Positions 1 to 8,757 are shown, counted from the stretch's first letter. The stretch is 64,000 nucleotides of DNA from Alcanivoracaceae bacterium (GCA_023146255.1 JAGLCJ010000010.1:79653-143652), one strand, 5' to 3'. Notes: a model not told the origin generated them from the letters alone. Translations and numbers: made by a program.

Positions 1-434
1 AACGCATTGCCGCCAAGGTACAGATTCCGTTGCCGGTGGATGTGGTGGTGGCCAAGGAGTTCGCCGCCACGGCGGTGGCGACGGTAAAGAATGTCGATGA
101 GGTTGCCGATGACGACATGATTCTCGATGTCGGCCCGAAAACCGCCCACGTTTTTGCCGCGCTGATGAAAGAAGCGCGCACCATTGTCTGGAACGGCCCG
201 GTTGGCGTGTTCGAGTTCGATCAGTTCGGCAACGGTACCCGTGAACTGGCCGAGGCCATTGCCGACAGCGATGCCTTCTCGATTGCCGGCGGCGGTGACA
301 CGCTGGCAGCGGTAGACAAGTACGGTATCAGCGATAAAGTGTCCTATATCTCCACCGGTGGTGGCGCCTTCCTCGAGTTCCTCGAGGGCAAGGTGCTGCC
401 GGCGGTGGCCATTCTTGAAACTCGCGGTCAATAA
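1..434 (+). CDS. pgk: Phosphoglycerate kinase, C-terminal part (cut by window edge)
   Basis: Last ~144 codons of phosphoglycerate kinase, the glycolytic enzyme that makes ATP from 1,3-bisphosphoglycerate. The frame is open from base 3 to the TAA at 432-434, so the gene starts outside the window. Family features visible are the block VWNGPVGVFEF and the late glycine motif SIAGGGDTLAAV, followed by STGGGAFLEFLEG, which belongs to the C-terminal nucleotide-binding domain. The TTG near base 30 is an internal codon, not a start. fba follows 12 bases later on the same strand, the usual proteobacterial pgk-fba order, so the two are probably cotranscribed. The upstream portion cannot be judged here. 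Confidence 0.97.
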   Translation, partial: RIAAKVQIPLPVDVVVAKEFAATAVATVKNVDEVADDDMILDVGPKTAHVFAALMKEARTIVWNGPVGVFEFDQFGNGTRELAEAIADSDAFSIAGGGDTLAAVDKYGISDKVSYISTGGGAFLEFLEGKVLPAVAILETRGQ

Positions 435-446
435 GGGAGCCCTGTC

Positions 447-1511
447 ATGGCACTGATCAGCATGCGTCAACTGCTCGACCACGCCGCCGAATTCGGCTAC
501 GGCGTGCCGGCTTTCAACGTCAACAACATGGAACAGATGCGCGCCATCATGGAAGCGGCGGATCAGACTGATTCCCCGGTGATCGTGCAGGCCAGTGCCG
601 GCGCGCGCAAATATGCCGGCGCGCCGTTTCTGCGCCACCTGATTCTGGCGGCGATTGAAGAATTTCCGCATATCCCGGTGGTGATGCATCAGGATCACGG
701 CACCAGCCCGGCAATCTGCCAGCGCTCGATCCAGCTCGGCTTTTCCTCGGTGATGATGGACGGCTCGCTGGGCGAAGATGGCAAGACGCCGACCGATTAC
801 GATTACAACGTCCGCGTTACCCGTACCGTGGTCGACTTTGCCCACGCCTGCGGCGTCTCCGTGGAAGGCGAGCTCGGATGCCTCGGCTCGCTGGAAACCG
901 GCACCGCCGGTGAAGAAGACGGCGTCGGCGCTGAAGGCGTGCTCGATCACAGCCAGCTGCTGACCGATCCGGAAGAAGCGGCGGATTTCGTCAAGCAAAC
1001 CAAAGTCGATGCGCTGGCCATTGCCATTGGCACCAGCCATGGCGCCTACAAGTTCAGCCGCCCACCGACTGGCGACATTCTGGCCATTGATCGCATCAAG
1101 GCCATCAATGCCCGTATTCCGGATACCCATCTTGTCATGCACGGATCTTCTTCCGTGCCGCAGGAATGGCTGAAGGTGATCAACGAGTTCGGCGGCGAAA
1201 TCGGCGAAACCTACGGCGTGCCGGTGGAAGAGATTGTTCTGGGCATCAAGCATGGCGTGCGCAAGGTCAATATCGATACCGACCTGCGTCTGGCCTCGAC
1301 CGGCGCCATCCGCCGCTTCCTCGCCCAGAACAAGGCCGAGTTTGATCCGCGCAAGTATCTGGCGGTGGCTACCAAGGCAATGAAGGAAATCTGTCTGGCC
1401 CGCTACGAAGCGTTCGGCACCGCTGGCCAGGCCAGCAAGATCAAGGTGCTGTCGCTGGACGCCATGACCAGCCGCTACAGCAAGGCCGAACTGGACCCGC
1501 GGGTGAAGTAA
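447..1511 (+). CDS. fba: Fructose-bisphosphate aldolase, class II (Calvin-cycle/CbbA subtype)
   Basis: Class II zinc-dependent aldolase, 354 residues, interconverting fructose 1,6-bisphosphate with glyceraldehyde 3-phosphate and dihydroxyacetone phosphate. It opens with MALISMRQLLDHAAE and YGVPAFNVNN. The metal-site region VVMHQDHGTS, the block SVMMDGSLGEDGKTP, the glycine loop AIAIGTSHGAYKF, and LVMHGSSSVP with VNIDTDLR are all present. The length and the block EGELGCLGSLETG fit the subtype shared with cbb operons and Pseudomonas. A GGGAGCC ribosome-binding site precedes the ATG. It sits 12 bp behind pgk and is followed by a strong terminator, so it ends a glycolysis/gluconeogenesis operon. 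Confidence 0.97.
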   Translation: MALISMRQLLDHAAEFGYGVPAFNVNNMEQMRAIMEAADQTDSPVIVQASAGARKYAGAPFLRHLILAAIEEFPHIPVVMHQDHGTSPAICQRSIQLGFSSVMMDGSLGEDGKTPTDYDYNVRVTRTVVDFAHACGVSVEGELGCLGSLETGTAGEEDGVGAEGVLDHSQLLTDPEEAADFVKQTKVDALAIAIGTSHGAYKFSRPPTGDILAIDRIKAINARIPDTHLVMHGSSSVPQEWLKVINEFGGEIGETYGVPVEEIVLGIKHGVRKVNIDTDLRLASTGAIRRFLAQNKAEFDPRKYLAVATKAMKEICLARYEAFGTAGQASKIKVLSLDAMTSRYSKAELDPRVK

Positions 1512-1533
1512 GGCCCGCTTGAGGAATACAATG

Positions 1534-1557
1534 AAGCCGGCGCAAGCCGGCTTTTTT
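1534..1557 (+). terminator. Intrinsic terminator after fba
   Basis: Perfect 7-bp stem AGCCGGC/GCCGGCT (1535-1541 with 1546-1552), GCAA loop, then a run of six T. It lies 23 bp after the fba stop and closes the pgk-fba transcript. Confidence 0.9.
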
Positions 1558-1627
1558 GTGGAGCTCGCGCCAGATACCTGCCTACAATCGATTCAGCGGC
1601 AGGCTTTCGGGAACAGGAGACAACGGC

Positions 1628-2050
1628 ATGAAGCCACGCATCAGTATGATCACCCTCGGCGTCGATGATCTGCCGCGCGCCGTTCGCTTTTACGAGCAGG
1701 GGCTCGGCTTCCCGCGCATGGAATCGCCGCCGGAAGTCGCTTTCTTTCCCCTGAATGGCAGCTGGCTCGGTTTGTACGGGCGCAAGGATCTCGCCGAAGA
1801 TGCGCGCGTGGCCGCGGCGGCCCACTCTTCCGGGTTCCCGGGGTTCAGCCTCGCCCATAATGTGGCCTCGGATGCCGAGGTCGATGCCGTACTGGTACAA
1901 GCTGCGGCCGCAGGCGCCACCATCACCAAACCGGCAGAGAAAACATCGTGGGGCGGTTATGCAGGTTACTTCGCCGATCCCGAAGGGTATCTTTGGGAAG
2001 TCGCACACAACCCTTTTTTCTGGGTGGGCCCGAAAGATGAAACGTCCTGA
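1628..2050 (+). CDS. VOC (glyoxalase/bleomycin-resistance) family protein
   Basis: A 140-residue protein of the vicinal oxygen chelate fold. It begins MKPRISMITLGVDDL, followed by the typical AVRFYEQGLGF helix; a later half carries GYAGYFADPEGYLWEVAHNPF, the common C-terminal VOC strand with a metal-ligand Glu. The reading frame stays open upstream to 1556, but the ATG at 1628 has an AGGAGA site 7 bp before it and fits the fold's N-terminus, so this start was chosen. The substrate cannot be told from sequence; members include glyoxalases, dioxygenases and antibiotic-binding proteins. The 3' end overlaps the next gene by 14 bp. Confidence 0.85.
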   Translation: MKPRISMITLGVDDLPRAVRFYEQGLGFPRMESPPEVAFFPLNGSWLGLYGRKDLAEDARVAAAAHSSGFPGFSLAHNVASDAEVDAVLVQAAAAGATITKPAEKTSWGGYAGYFADPEGYLWEVAHNPFFWVGPKDETS

Positions 2051-2324
2051 GATACGAACCTTTGCGAGAAAAGTCGGCTCTGGCGCTGGCAGATTGTTCG
2101 CCGTTGCACTGCTTGCAACAGTCGCCGGCTGTGATAGCTGGCGATCATATGATGACAGCAATCCGGACGATTATGTGAGTCACTGGTGTGACCCACGCAA
2201 CCTGACCCAGTCGCCCGCTTTCGAAGGCGACGGCGTTGTACCTCATGACCTGTCTACGCTGCCGAGCAAGGAAGAGTGTCTGAAGGATTATTATCAGCGC
2301 AGGGACAACGAGACAAAGCAATAG
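2037..2324 (+). CDS. Small putative lipoprotein, function unknown
   Basis: 95-residue protein beginning at an ATG inside the end of the VOC gene. Residues 19-31 form a hydrophobic stretch ending in the lipobox-like VAGC with Cys32, which suggests a type II signal peptide and a lipid-anchored product. The mature part is short, acidic and has two further Cys (SHWCDPRN and KEECLKDYY), which could form a disulfide. No family recognised. The 14-bp overlap suggests translational coupling to the VOC gene. A longer open frame reaches back to 1755 but lies wholly inside the VOC gene and was ignored. Confidence 0.6.
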   Translation: MKRPEIRTFARKVGSGAGRLFAVALLATVAGCDSWRSYDDSNPDDYVSHWCDPRNLTQSPAFEGDGVVPHDLSTLPSKEECLKDYYQRRDNETKQ

Positions 2325-2372
2325 CGCTGTTATCGCTGACCATACGCCTCATCGGGATTTCAGGAGAACCGG

Positions 2373-2738
2373 ATGTCTGACTGGATTTCACCCTTCGCCG
2401 AATACTCAGCCGGTGCCATAGAAGCACTCGGCATCAGCCTGATTGTGTTGATTTCTTTCTATGCCCTTTTACGGGCAGCGGTACAGTTATTGCGCCGATT
2501 GCCGGGTGAAGCTGTGTTCATTGAGTTTCGTCAACAGCTCGGCAGAGGCATTCTGCTCGGCCTGGAGTTGCTGATTGCCGCCGATATTATTCACACCGTT
2601 GCCGTCGATCTGACACTGGAATCCATTGGCATTCTTGCTGCCGTGGTCGCAATTCGTACCTTCCTCAGTTTTACCCTGGAAGTCGAGCTGACCGGGCGTT
2701 GGCCGTGGCAGACCCAACCGGACCAGAACGGAAGCTGA
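2373..2738 (+). CDS. DUF1622 family inner-membrane protein
   Basis: 121-residue membrane protein with three hydrophobic segments (about residues 15-38, 58-78 and 84-100). The block FIEFRQQLGRGILLGLELLIAADI across residues ~50-72 is the conserved core of DUF1622, a widespread family of unknown function. A short cytoplasmic tail ends the protein. AGGAGA lies 6 bp before the ATG. It is 48 bp downstream of the small lipoprotein gene on the same strand; a functional link is not evident. Confidence 0.85.
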   Translation: MSDWISPFAEYSAGAIEALGISLIVLISFYALLRAAVQLLRRLPGEAVFIEFRQQLGRGILLGLELLIAADIIHTVAVDLTLESIGILAAVVAIRTFLSFTLEVELTGRWPWQTQPDQNGS

Positions 2739-2826
2739 TCAGGATCAATTTCCGTCATCTTTCCCGGTGTAACTGGCTGACATCAGGCGTATAAATAGAC
2801 CCTGACTTTCACGGAGCCCGCCTGCA

Positions 2827-4053
2827 GTGGACGCCCATCCTTCCGCCATTATTGTTGGCGCCGGCATTGCCGGCCTGACCTGCGCGCTGGCGTTGCAGCA
2901 GCGCGGGTTCAAGCCGGTGGTACTGGAGCAGTCCCACGCCCTGAAGGAAATCGGTGCCGGCTTGCAGCTCAGCCCGAACGGCATGTCAGTGTTACGGCAA
3001 CTTGGTCTGGAGTCGGCACTGCTGGCAAAAGGCTTTTTGCCGGAAGGTATTCGCAGTGTTAACTGGCGCAGCGGTCAGGAATCGGCGCTGCTGCCATTTT
3101 CTGCGCTGAATTTTCACTCTCCCTACCTGCATATTCACCGCGCCGACCTGCAGCAGGTGCTGCTTGATGCAGTGCTGACCAACGATGCCAGTTGCCTCCG
3201 CACCAGCCAGCATGTCGAGGCGATTATCAGCGAAGGGGATGCCGCCACCCTGATGATCCGCCACGGCGACAGCCTCACCGCAGACTGGGTGATTGGCGCC
3301 GATGGCATCCACTCGCGCTGCCGGGACTATGTGGTGCGTGATAACCAGCTGCCCCGTTTTACCGGCAACGTCGCCTGGCGAGGCCTGCTACGCCGGGATG
3401 CGTTACCCGAGTCGCTGCAGCCAGCTCCCTGGGCCAATCTCTGGATGGGCCCAGGTGGTCATGTGGTGATCTATTACCTGCGCGGCGGCGAGCTGATAAA
3501 TTTTGTTGCCGTGCGCGAACAGAACGACTGGCAGGAGGAATCCTGGAATGCACCGGCATCGCTGCGCGATCTGCTGCATGATTTCGCTGACTGGGATCCG
3601 GCCTTGTTCGAGCTGCTCTCCCACGCCGAGCCGAAAACCTGCTACCGCTGGGCATTGTTTGATCGTGACCCGATCAGTAACTGGTATCGTGACCGGATTG
3701 TTCTGATCGGTGATGCGGCCCATCCGATGCTGCCGTTTCTGGCTCAGGGTGCCGCCATGGGTATCGAAGATGCCTGGGTGCTGAGCAACCTGATTGCCTC
3801 CGGCAGGGCAGACGCCGCGGCACAGTTCCAGCAGCAACGTGCCGAGCGCTGTGCCCGGGTGCAACAACTTGCCCGCGATAATATGAAACTGTTTCACCAC
3901 CACTCCCCGCTGATCCGCGCCGGGCGCGATGTGGTGGCGCGAGGTCTGGCGGCATTCAATCCGACCGCCGCGGCACGGCGGGTGAAATGGATTTACGACT
4001 GGCAAGCCGAACCGGCTCAGAGTTTCTCCGGCGAGCAATCCGGTTTGGCGTAA
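2827..4053 (+). CDS. FAD-dependent monooxygenase (salicylate/3-hydroxybenzoate hydroxylase-like)
   Basis: 408-residue class A flavoprotein monooxygenase. The N-terminal dinucleotide fold has IIVGAGIAGLTCAL (residues ~9-22); the mid-protein DG motif is WVIGADGIHSRCR; the FAD-binding GD motif is VLIGDAAHPMLPFLAQGA. These enzymes use NAD(P)H and O2 to hydroxylate aromatic or related rings. Start is a GTG at 2827; the glycine motif is then at the expected position. The actual substrate is unknown. The stop overlaps the convergent flavin-reductase-like gene by 37 bp. Class A enzymes reduce their own flavin, so that neighbour is not needed as a partner. Confidence 0.9.
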   Translation: MDAHPSAIIVGAGIAGLTCALALQQRGFKPVVLEQSHALKEIGAGLQLSPNGMSVLRQLGLESALLAKGFLPEGIRSVNWRSGQESALLPFSALNFHSPYLHIHRADLQQVLLDAVLTNDASCLRTSQHVEAIISEGDAATLMIRHGDSLTADWVIGADGIHSRCRDYVVRDNQLPRFTGNVAWRGLLRRDALPESLQPAPWANLWMGPGGHVVIYYLRGGELINFVAVREQNDWQEESWNAPASLRDLLHDFADWDPALFELLSHAEPKTCYRWALFDRDPISNWYRDRIVLIGDAAHPMLPFLAQGAAMGIEDAWVLSNLIASGRADAAAQFQQQRAERCARVQQLARDNMKLFHHHSPLIRAGRDVVARGLAAFNPTAAARRVKWIYDWQAEPAQSFSGEQSGLA

Positions 4054-4646
4054 CTCAGACGGAACATCGGCTCAACCCGATAGTAGCCATCCAGACCGCC
4101 AATGGTCACGGTGTCCAGCTGTGACAGGTCAACATAACCGTCCTCAGCCAGCGCCTGATCCGGCAGCACTATCTCGACGATTTCACCGATTACCATCACT
4201 GTGCCGTTCAACTCAATAGGCTTGATGTCGCGCACTTGCAAACCGATTTTCAGCCGACTTTCCGCCACATAGGGCGCCGGATGCACAGCACCGAACTCGG
4301 CGGTTAAACCAACCGCATCAAACTCTGATACGTCACGGGGATAACGCGCCGAGGTCTGATGGGCCGCCTCGACCATACCGGCATGAACATGATTAAGCGT
4401 GAAGTAACCGGTGTCGGTCAGATATTCCAGCGTGTGCCGGTCCACTGACGGTGGCCGATTGATAAACGCCAGCAACGGCGGGTTAGCGCCCAGATGTACC
4501 ACCGAACTGACAATGGCCAGATTGGGCTGGCCATCGCGGCTAACGGTGCCCACCAGATTGGCACTTTTATAGCCGGACAGGCAGTTGATAAAGGCCGCTC
4601 GCTGGCGCCGGGGCAGGCTGTCGAGGTCGGATCGCTGCAATCGCAT
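4017..4646 (-). CDS. Flavin reductase-like / FMN-binding split-barrel protein
   Basis: 209-residue protein of the flavin reductase-like superfamily. Features are SGYKSANLVGTVSRDGQPN near residues 25-43, the flavin-contacting SSVVHLGANPPLLAFINRPP, then YFTLNHVHAGMVEAAHQTSA. This is close to the split-barrel proteins that bind FMN and either reduce flavin with NAD(P)H or act as unknown FMN enzymes. Convergent with the monooxygenase gene, overlapping it by 37 bp, and divergent from the hydrolase gene at 4776, so its promoter lies in 4647-4775. The exact reaction is unknown. Confidence 0.85.
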   Translation of the reverse strand: MRLQRSDLDSLPRRQRAAFINCLSGYKSANLVGTVSRDGQPNLAIVSSVVHLGANPPLLAFINRPPSVDRHTLEYLTDTGYFTLNHVHAGMVEAAHQTSARYPRDVSEFDAVGLTAEFGAVHPAPYVAESRLKIGLQVRDIKPIELNGTVMVIGEIVEIVLPDQALAEDGYVDLSQLDTVTIGGLDGYYRVEPMFRLSYAKPDCSPEKL

Positions 4647-4775
4647 CAGGGTTCTCCGGTTTTGTTGCGATTATTCTGTAACCCCTGTCATGCCCGCGTC
4701 ATGGCCTGCCCAAGGGGTGCCCGCGACACCGAGATCACCGTATCATGGAGCCGGTCTGACCGGATTGGAGAACAG

Positions 4776-5729
4776 GTGAGCAAGCCGTTTGATGTCGATC
4801 GCATTCAGCAAAGCTGGCAACCGCTGTCGTGGGAATCACCCCAGTCCATCGGTGGCGAGGCGCAGCGCTATGCGCGCTATTACGGTATCGACTTCTCCAA
4901 CCAGTTCCCGGACTTGCTGCACGCGTTCGGCTATTTCGAAGCCGCCGATCACACCATCGCGGTTCATGCCTGGCGACCGCCGACACCTCGCGGCTCGGTA
5001 CTGGTCTGCCACGGCTACTTCGATCATGTCGGGCTGTTCCGGCACGTGATTCGCCATCTGCTGGAATTGAACTACGCGGTGCTCGCCTACGATCTTCCCG
5101 GCCATGGTCTGTCTTCCGGGCCACGCGCAGCGATCGAGGACTTCGGCATTTACCGTGACGTACTCAGCCAGTGTCTGGCCAACAAGGCCAACTCTTTCCC
5201 AAAGCCGTGGCACCTGATAGCACAGAGTACTGGCGGCGCCATCGCCATGGATTATGCATTGCATTTGGGTGGTCGTGGCGAGCCATTCCCCTTTGAAAAA
5301 ATGATTCTGCTGGCGCCGTTGGTACGGCCGGCCAACTGGCGCTACGGAGCACTGCTGCACAGCGTAGTCCGGCCATTTCGTGAAAATGTCCGGCGCGTGT
5401 TCCGTACCAATTCCAATGATCCCGATTTCGTTCACTTTCTCCAGCACAAGGATCCACTGCAGTCACCAGTACTGTCAGCACGCTGGGTATCAGCACTGAA
5501 GCGCTGGATTCCGGATTTCGAAAAAGGCAGCCGGGTGAAGATTTCACCGATCGTCATTCAGGGCGACCTTGATGAAACCGTGGACTGGCGCCACAACCTG
5601 AACGTTATTGAAGACAAGTTCTCCAGTCCGGAGATTCATGTCCTGTCCGGTGCCCGGCATCAGCTGGCCAATGAATCCACCGCCTTCCGCGCCAGAATCA
5701 ACGCCATTCTCGACCGTCATCTGGCCTGA
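4776..5729 (+). CDS. Alpha/beta hydrolase, lysophospholipase (PldB) type
   Basis: 317-residue serine hydrolase. The oxyanion strand is LVCHGYFDHVGLFRHVI; the nucleophile elbow is AQSTGG (Ser within QSTG, with Ala replacing the first Gly of GxSxG); the likely acid is in IQGDLDETVDW and the His in SGARHQLANES. Resembles PldB/monoglyceride-lipase-like hydrolases that act on lysophospholipids or acylglycerols. The GTG at 4776 is preceded by GGAG (4767-4770); earlier in-frame codons would run into the divergent neighbour's coding strand. Monocistronic by context. No signal peptide, so probably cytoplasmic. Confidence 0.88.
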   Translation: MSKPFDVDRIQQSWQPLSWESPQSIGGEAQRYARYYGIDFSNQFPDLLHAFGYFEAADHTIAVHAWRPPTPRGSVLVCHGYFDHVGLFRHVIRHLLELNYAVLAYDLPGHGLSSGPRAAIEDFGIYRDVLSQCLANKANSFPKPWHLIAQSTGGAIAMDYALHLGGRGEPFPFEKMILLAPLVRPANWRYGALLHSVVRPFRENVRRVFRTNSNDPDFVHFLQHKDPLQSPVLSARWVSALKRWIPDFEKGSRVKISPIVIQGDLDETVDWRHNLNVIEDKFSSPEIHVLSGARHQLANESTAFRARINAILDRHLA

Positions 5730-5865
5730 GCTATCAGCTTTCCAGCGTATTTATGATGGCATCCTGATTTGAACTGGCGCCGTTCACAAACTCGCAACAA
5801 TCCGCTGTTTACCTGCCGCCAGTTTCCGCTACTCTGTTTATCCCATCACTCAAGGAGATATCCCG

Positions 5866-6327
5866 ATGCGATACAACAAACTGGTTGCGGGTCTGATTCT
5901 GGCGGGTGCCGTTATCGCACCGGCTTATGCGGATGACCATGCCGAACAGCCGGCGACCATGCCGACCGAAGCCGAGGTGCGCGAGAAGGGTGCCGAGATG
6001 CAGCAGATGGGCAAGGATAAAGCTGCCGCCGGCAAGGCAAAAGGCGAGCAAATGAAACAGATGGGCAAGGACAAGGGCGCTGCTGTTAAAGACTCAGCCG
6101 GCAAGGCCCGTGATGATGTCATGAGCGGCGAGAAGTCCGCTGGCGACGCAGCCGATGATGTGGCAGAGGAAGCTGAAGCGGCCGGCGAAGAAATGAAAGA
6201 AGAAGCAAAAAAAGTACCGCCGGGCATGGCCAAGCGTGACGAGCACCCCTCCACTGGCAAGGGCTCCGAGCAAGGTCAGGAGTCTCGTGCGCCGGAACAG
6301 AAAACCTGGTGGCGCTTCTGGGATTGA
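5866..6327 (+). CDS. Secreted Lys/Ala/Glu-rich LEA-like protein, function unknown
   Basis: 153 residues with a clear signal peptide (MRYNKLVAGLILAGAV ... APAYA, cleavage near residue 22). The mature part is low-complexity and highly charged, with two tandem copies of a unit of about 17 residues around QMGKDKAAAGKAKG and QMGKDKGAAVKDSAG. An acidic Ala/Glu helix follows, and the C-terminus is aromatic (WWRFWD). Such composition resembles late-embryogenesis-abundant or CsbD-like stress proteins, but no family is certain. AAGGAGAT lies 6 bp before the ATG. A bidirectional terminator follows. Likely periplasmic. Confidence 0.75.
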   Translation: MRYNKLVAGLILAGAVIAPAYADDHAEQPATMPTEAEVREKGAEMQQMGKDKAAAGKAKGEQMKQMGKDKGAAVKDSAGKARDDVMSGEKSAGDAADDVAEEAEAAGEEMKEEAKKVPPGMAKRDEHPSTGKGSEQGQESRAPEQKTWWRFWD

Positions 6328-6334
6328 TTCTGAT

Positions 6335-6373
6335 GCATAAAAAAAGCCCGGCATTGCCGGGCTTTTTTTATGC
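6335..6373. terminator. Bidirectional intrinsic terminator
   Basis: Stem GCCCGGC (6346-6352) / GCCGGGC (6356-6362) with ATT loop, flanked by an A-run on the left and a T-run on the right. It serves the LEA-like gene on the plus strand and the CsgG-like gene on the minus strand. Confidence 0.92.
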
Positions 6374-6381
6374 GCGGGCAT

Positions 6382-7662
6382 TTACCACTGCATCGGCTTA
6401 TCTGACGACCCCGGGGTTTCCCGACGTGGCGGCAGATTTTTCTCCGGCATCACAGCCACAGCACGGCGCAGTATGTCACCGTTCTGCAGCGCGCCAGCTT
6501 CACCCTCGATTACCTTGGCGATACCGAAGCCCTGGCCGGCACGAACCACTTCCAGTTTCGCCAGTGACTCGGTTTCCAGCTTGACGTCAAAACCGGTGTC
6601 CGGGTCCTTGATGGTTTTGCCACGACGATGGACGTAGAAAGTATCACCAGGCGCCATACGACCACTGCCCTGACTCACATACACCGCTTCGGCGCTCTCG
6701 ACGTTGATAATCTGCACCGGGTACAGGGTGTCAATAATTTCACCGCTGATGGCACGTGCGATATCAGGATAAACGGCATAGGCATACTGTTCCGGCTCGT
6801 TCGGATAATCGCGCTCGATTTCGATGTAGCGCTCGCGCAGCAGATCTTCCGGGCCCTCATAAACGAACGTGCTGCTCCAGACCACTTCGCGGGTGGCCGT
6901 CTCGATCACCCGGTAGCGGACCCGGAAGCGCGGCCGGAAATCGCTGAATTTGGCGCCGTAAAAAGCCCGCTTGCCGGTGCCGACACTGAAATCCTCGACC
7001 AGACCAACAACAATCATGTCGGCGCCGAGCTCGCGCGCCTGCTTGGTTTTTTCAACCGGATCCAGCGTGCCCTGCAGCACCGCATTCTCGCGGGCAATGG
7101 CAGCATTGAAGTCGCGATCCAGCACCCGGAAACGTCCGGACTGGGTCAGCGCATCAATCAGGTCAGCGCGCAGTCGTGGCAATACCGAATCTGCCAGGAC
7201 CTTGCTCTTGTTCAGATTGAAGTGGGTCTTGGCGGAGGCAAAAGTCTCGACCGCAATGGATGGCAGGTTAGTGCGGTCGCCCAACACGGATTTGTGCACC
7301 AGCACTTCAGCCTCGACAACTGCGCGCCAGAGTTTTTCGTCCTGTCGCTCGACCGAAACGATCTTGTAGGACTTCACATTGCCAAGAGTCGGCACCTGCG
7401 GCTCCGGCACGCTGGTGGTCTGGCTTTCCCACACCACCGCATCGCCTTTCTGCTGCATGACGAACTCATGAATTTCACGACGGAAAGTCGGGTCCAGCGC
7501 CACAGTGACGCCGCCAGCCTGTCGCACCGCTTCCACCAGTGCGTTGCCTACGGCAAGGTCTGCGGTATTACCAAAGCCTTCACCGCGAGCGGATGTGGTG
7601 CTTGTTGCCGCCCAGCCAGGCAGCGACACCAATAGAATCAGAAAACCGAGAATTTTTTTCAT
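6382..7662 (-). CDS. CsgG/HfaB-family-like secreted protein
   Basis: 426-residue protein with a signal peptide (MKKILGFLILLVSLPGWA). Residues ~150-300 contain the CsgG-type core: LRADLIDALTQSGRFRVLDRD, KTKQARELGADMIVVGLVEDF and a YRVIETATREVVWSS strand. The C-terminal ~100 residues look like a beta-rich domain (VSQGSGRMAPGDTFYVHRRG). CsgG relatives form or help form outer-membrane structures; this one lacks a lipobox Cys, so it is probably periplasmic. Last gene of the COG3014-YcfL-LpoB-CsgG cluster, but a hairpin at 7684-7706 separates it from the lpoB-like gene, so it may be transcribed at a lower level or from its own promoter. Confidence 0.8.
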   Translation of the reverse strand: MKKILGFLILLVSLPGWAATSTTSARGEGFGNTADLAVGNALVEAVRQAGGVTVALDPTFRREIHEFVMQQKGDAVVWESQTTSVPEPQVPTLGNVKSYKIVSVERQDEKLWRAVVEAEVLVHKSVLGDRTNLPSIAVETFASAKTHFNLNKSKVLADSVLPRLRADLIDALTQSGRFRVLDRDFNAAIARENAVLQGTLDPVEKTKQARELGADMIVVGLVEDFSVGTGKRAFYGAKFSDFRPRFRVRYRVIETATREVVWSSTFVYEGPEDLLRERYIEIERDYPNEPEQYAYAVYPDIARAISGEIIDTLYPVQIINVESAEAVYVSQGSGRMAPGDTFYVHRRGKTIKDPDTGFDVKLETESLAKLEVVRAGQGFGIAKVIEGEAGALQNGDILRRAVAVMPEKNLPPRRETPGSSDKPMQW

Positions 7663-7683
7663 AGCGCTTCTCCCTCAGACAAA

Positions 7684-7706
7684 AAAGGCGGCCACGCCGC
7701 CTTTTT
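7684..7706. terminator. Hairpin/terminator between lpoB-like and csgG-like genes
   Basis: AAAGGCGGC / GCCGCCTTT stem (7684-7692 with 7696-7704) with a CAC loop, A-rich on one side and T-rich on the other, so it could end transcription in either direction. It sits within the operon and may attenuate expression of the last gene. Confidence 0.8.
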
Positions 7707-7723
7707 CAAATCCGCCGCCCGAA

Positions 7724-8311
7724 TCAGAGGCCGATCCAGCCGCGGCTTTTTGACTTGCGAATTTCCTTCTCACCGGACCATTCGATGATACCGGTTTCCA
7801 GGTGCATCAGCTTCAAGGTGAACTTGTAGTAAACGTCCTTGGTGCTGCTGTCGCGCTTGACGATGCTGGACATGTTGCCATACAGCATGTACTCGGCGCC
7901 GACCTGACGACCCATGACCATGGCTTGCTGGTCATCGACCATGCCGCTGTCACGCTGGTATTCCAGCTGCTGACGCACACGCTCGACTACGCTCATATCA
8001 ACGAAGCGGAACTTGCCGGAGTTGATCAGCTTGCTTTCGATGGTGTCGGTAACCGATTCCAGATCGATGTGCTCGGTGGTCTTGTTCTTGATGCGGTCAA
8101 CAAATGCAATCGGACGGCGCTGCGCAGTGATCTGCACGATAGGCGGAAACACCAGCAAATCATCGACCATCTTGGCAGCAATCATCTGCAGGTCAGTGGA
8201 GCCGAAGTCAGTGTTCACGGTTTCGCTAGCGGTGGCATCACCGTACTGAACACTTTGGCAACCGGACAGCATGGCCACGGCCAGCAGAGCAAAGATCCAT
8301 ACCTTTTTCAT
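7724..8311 (-). CDS. lpoB: LpoB-like penicillin-binding-protein activator lipoprotein
   Basis: 195 residues with lipobox LSGC (Cys18). In E. coli, LpoB is an outer-membrane lipoprotein that reaches through peptidoglycan to activate PBP1b. Here the body has RRPIAFVDRIKNKTTEHID, then SKLINSGKFRFVD and MGRQVGAEYMLYGNMSSI, the core of the LpoB/YcfM family. The linker after the lipid anchor is short, lacking the long Pro-rich tether of the enterobacterial protein. Start chosen at 8311 (MKKVWIF), with AAGGAAC upstream; the open frame extends 10 codons further. The ycfL-like gene immediately upstream reproduces the ycfL-lpoB pairing seen in E. coli. Confidence 0.88.
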   Translation of the reverse strand: MKKVWIFALLAVAMLSGCQSVQYGDATASETVNTDFGSTDLQMIAAKMVDDLLVFPPIVQITAQRRPIAFVDRIKNKTTEHIDLESVTDTIESKLINSGKFRFVDMSVVERVRQQLEYQRDSGMVDDQQAMVMGRQVGAEYMLYGNMSSIVKRDSSTKDVYYKFTLKLMHLETGIIEWSGEKEIRKSKSRGWIGL

Positions 8312-8358
8312 GAGTTGTTCCTTCTTTTGAGTTATAGCCAATCAGTGATAACGGAAAC

Positions 8359-8757
8359 TTATTCCTGAACCCAGATTTCAAAACGTGTTGCGGTCGGGTT
8401 AGGCGCAGAGGCCTGAACATTCAGCTGGGTGCGGCCCGGCATCACCACGGTGGTCCAGGGGCGTCCTTCCGGGGCGATTTCGAAACCGTCTGCGTTGAAC
8501 CATTTCACCTTGTACTGGAAATCCAGTTTGAATTTCCAGCGGTTCTCCAGAGTGGCCTGGGCACGCATCAGATCGCCGGCCATGGTCATCTTCGGGTCAC
8601 GAATGCCAAGGCGGCTGTAGAGCAGGGAGTTGTTCGATTTCAGATAGGTGGCGCGGGTGCCGTCATCCTGTTCTTCGATGGCTGACATATTGCTCGACGA
8701 GCAACCCGTAAATACCAGCACCAGCGGCAGCAGCAACAATACCAGCCATTTTTTCAT
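8359..8757 (-). CDS. ycfL: YcfL family (DUF1425) lipoprotein
   Basis: 132 residues with signal peptide and lipobox FTGC (Cys19). The body has the DUF1425 pattern MRAQATLENRWKFKLDFQYKV near its middle and a predicted Ig-like beta fold (FEIAPEGRPWTTVVMPGRT, then a final strand RFEIWVQE). Function unknown; the family is consistently next to lpoB. 47 bp separate it from the lpoB-like gene and 11 bp from the COG3014 gene, all minus strand, so one operon is likely. Confidence 0.85.
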   Translation of the reverse strand: MKKWLVLLLLPLVLVFTGCSSSNMSAIEEQDDGTRATYLKSNNSLLYSRLGIRDPKMTMAGDLMRAQATLENRWKFKLDFQYKVKWFNADGFEIAPEGRPWTTVVMPGRTQLNVQASAPNPTATRFEIWVQE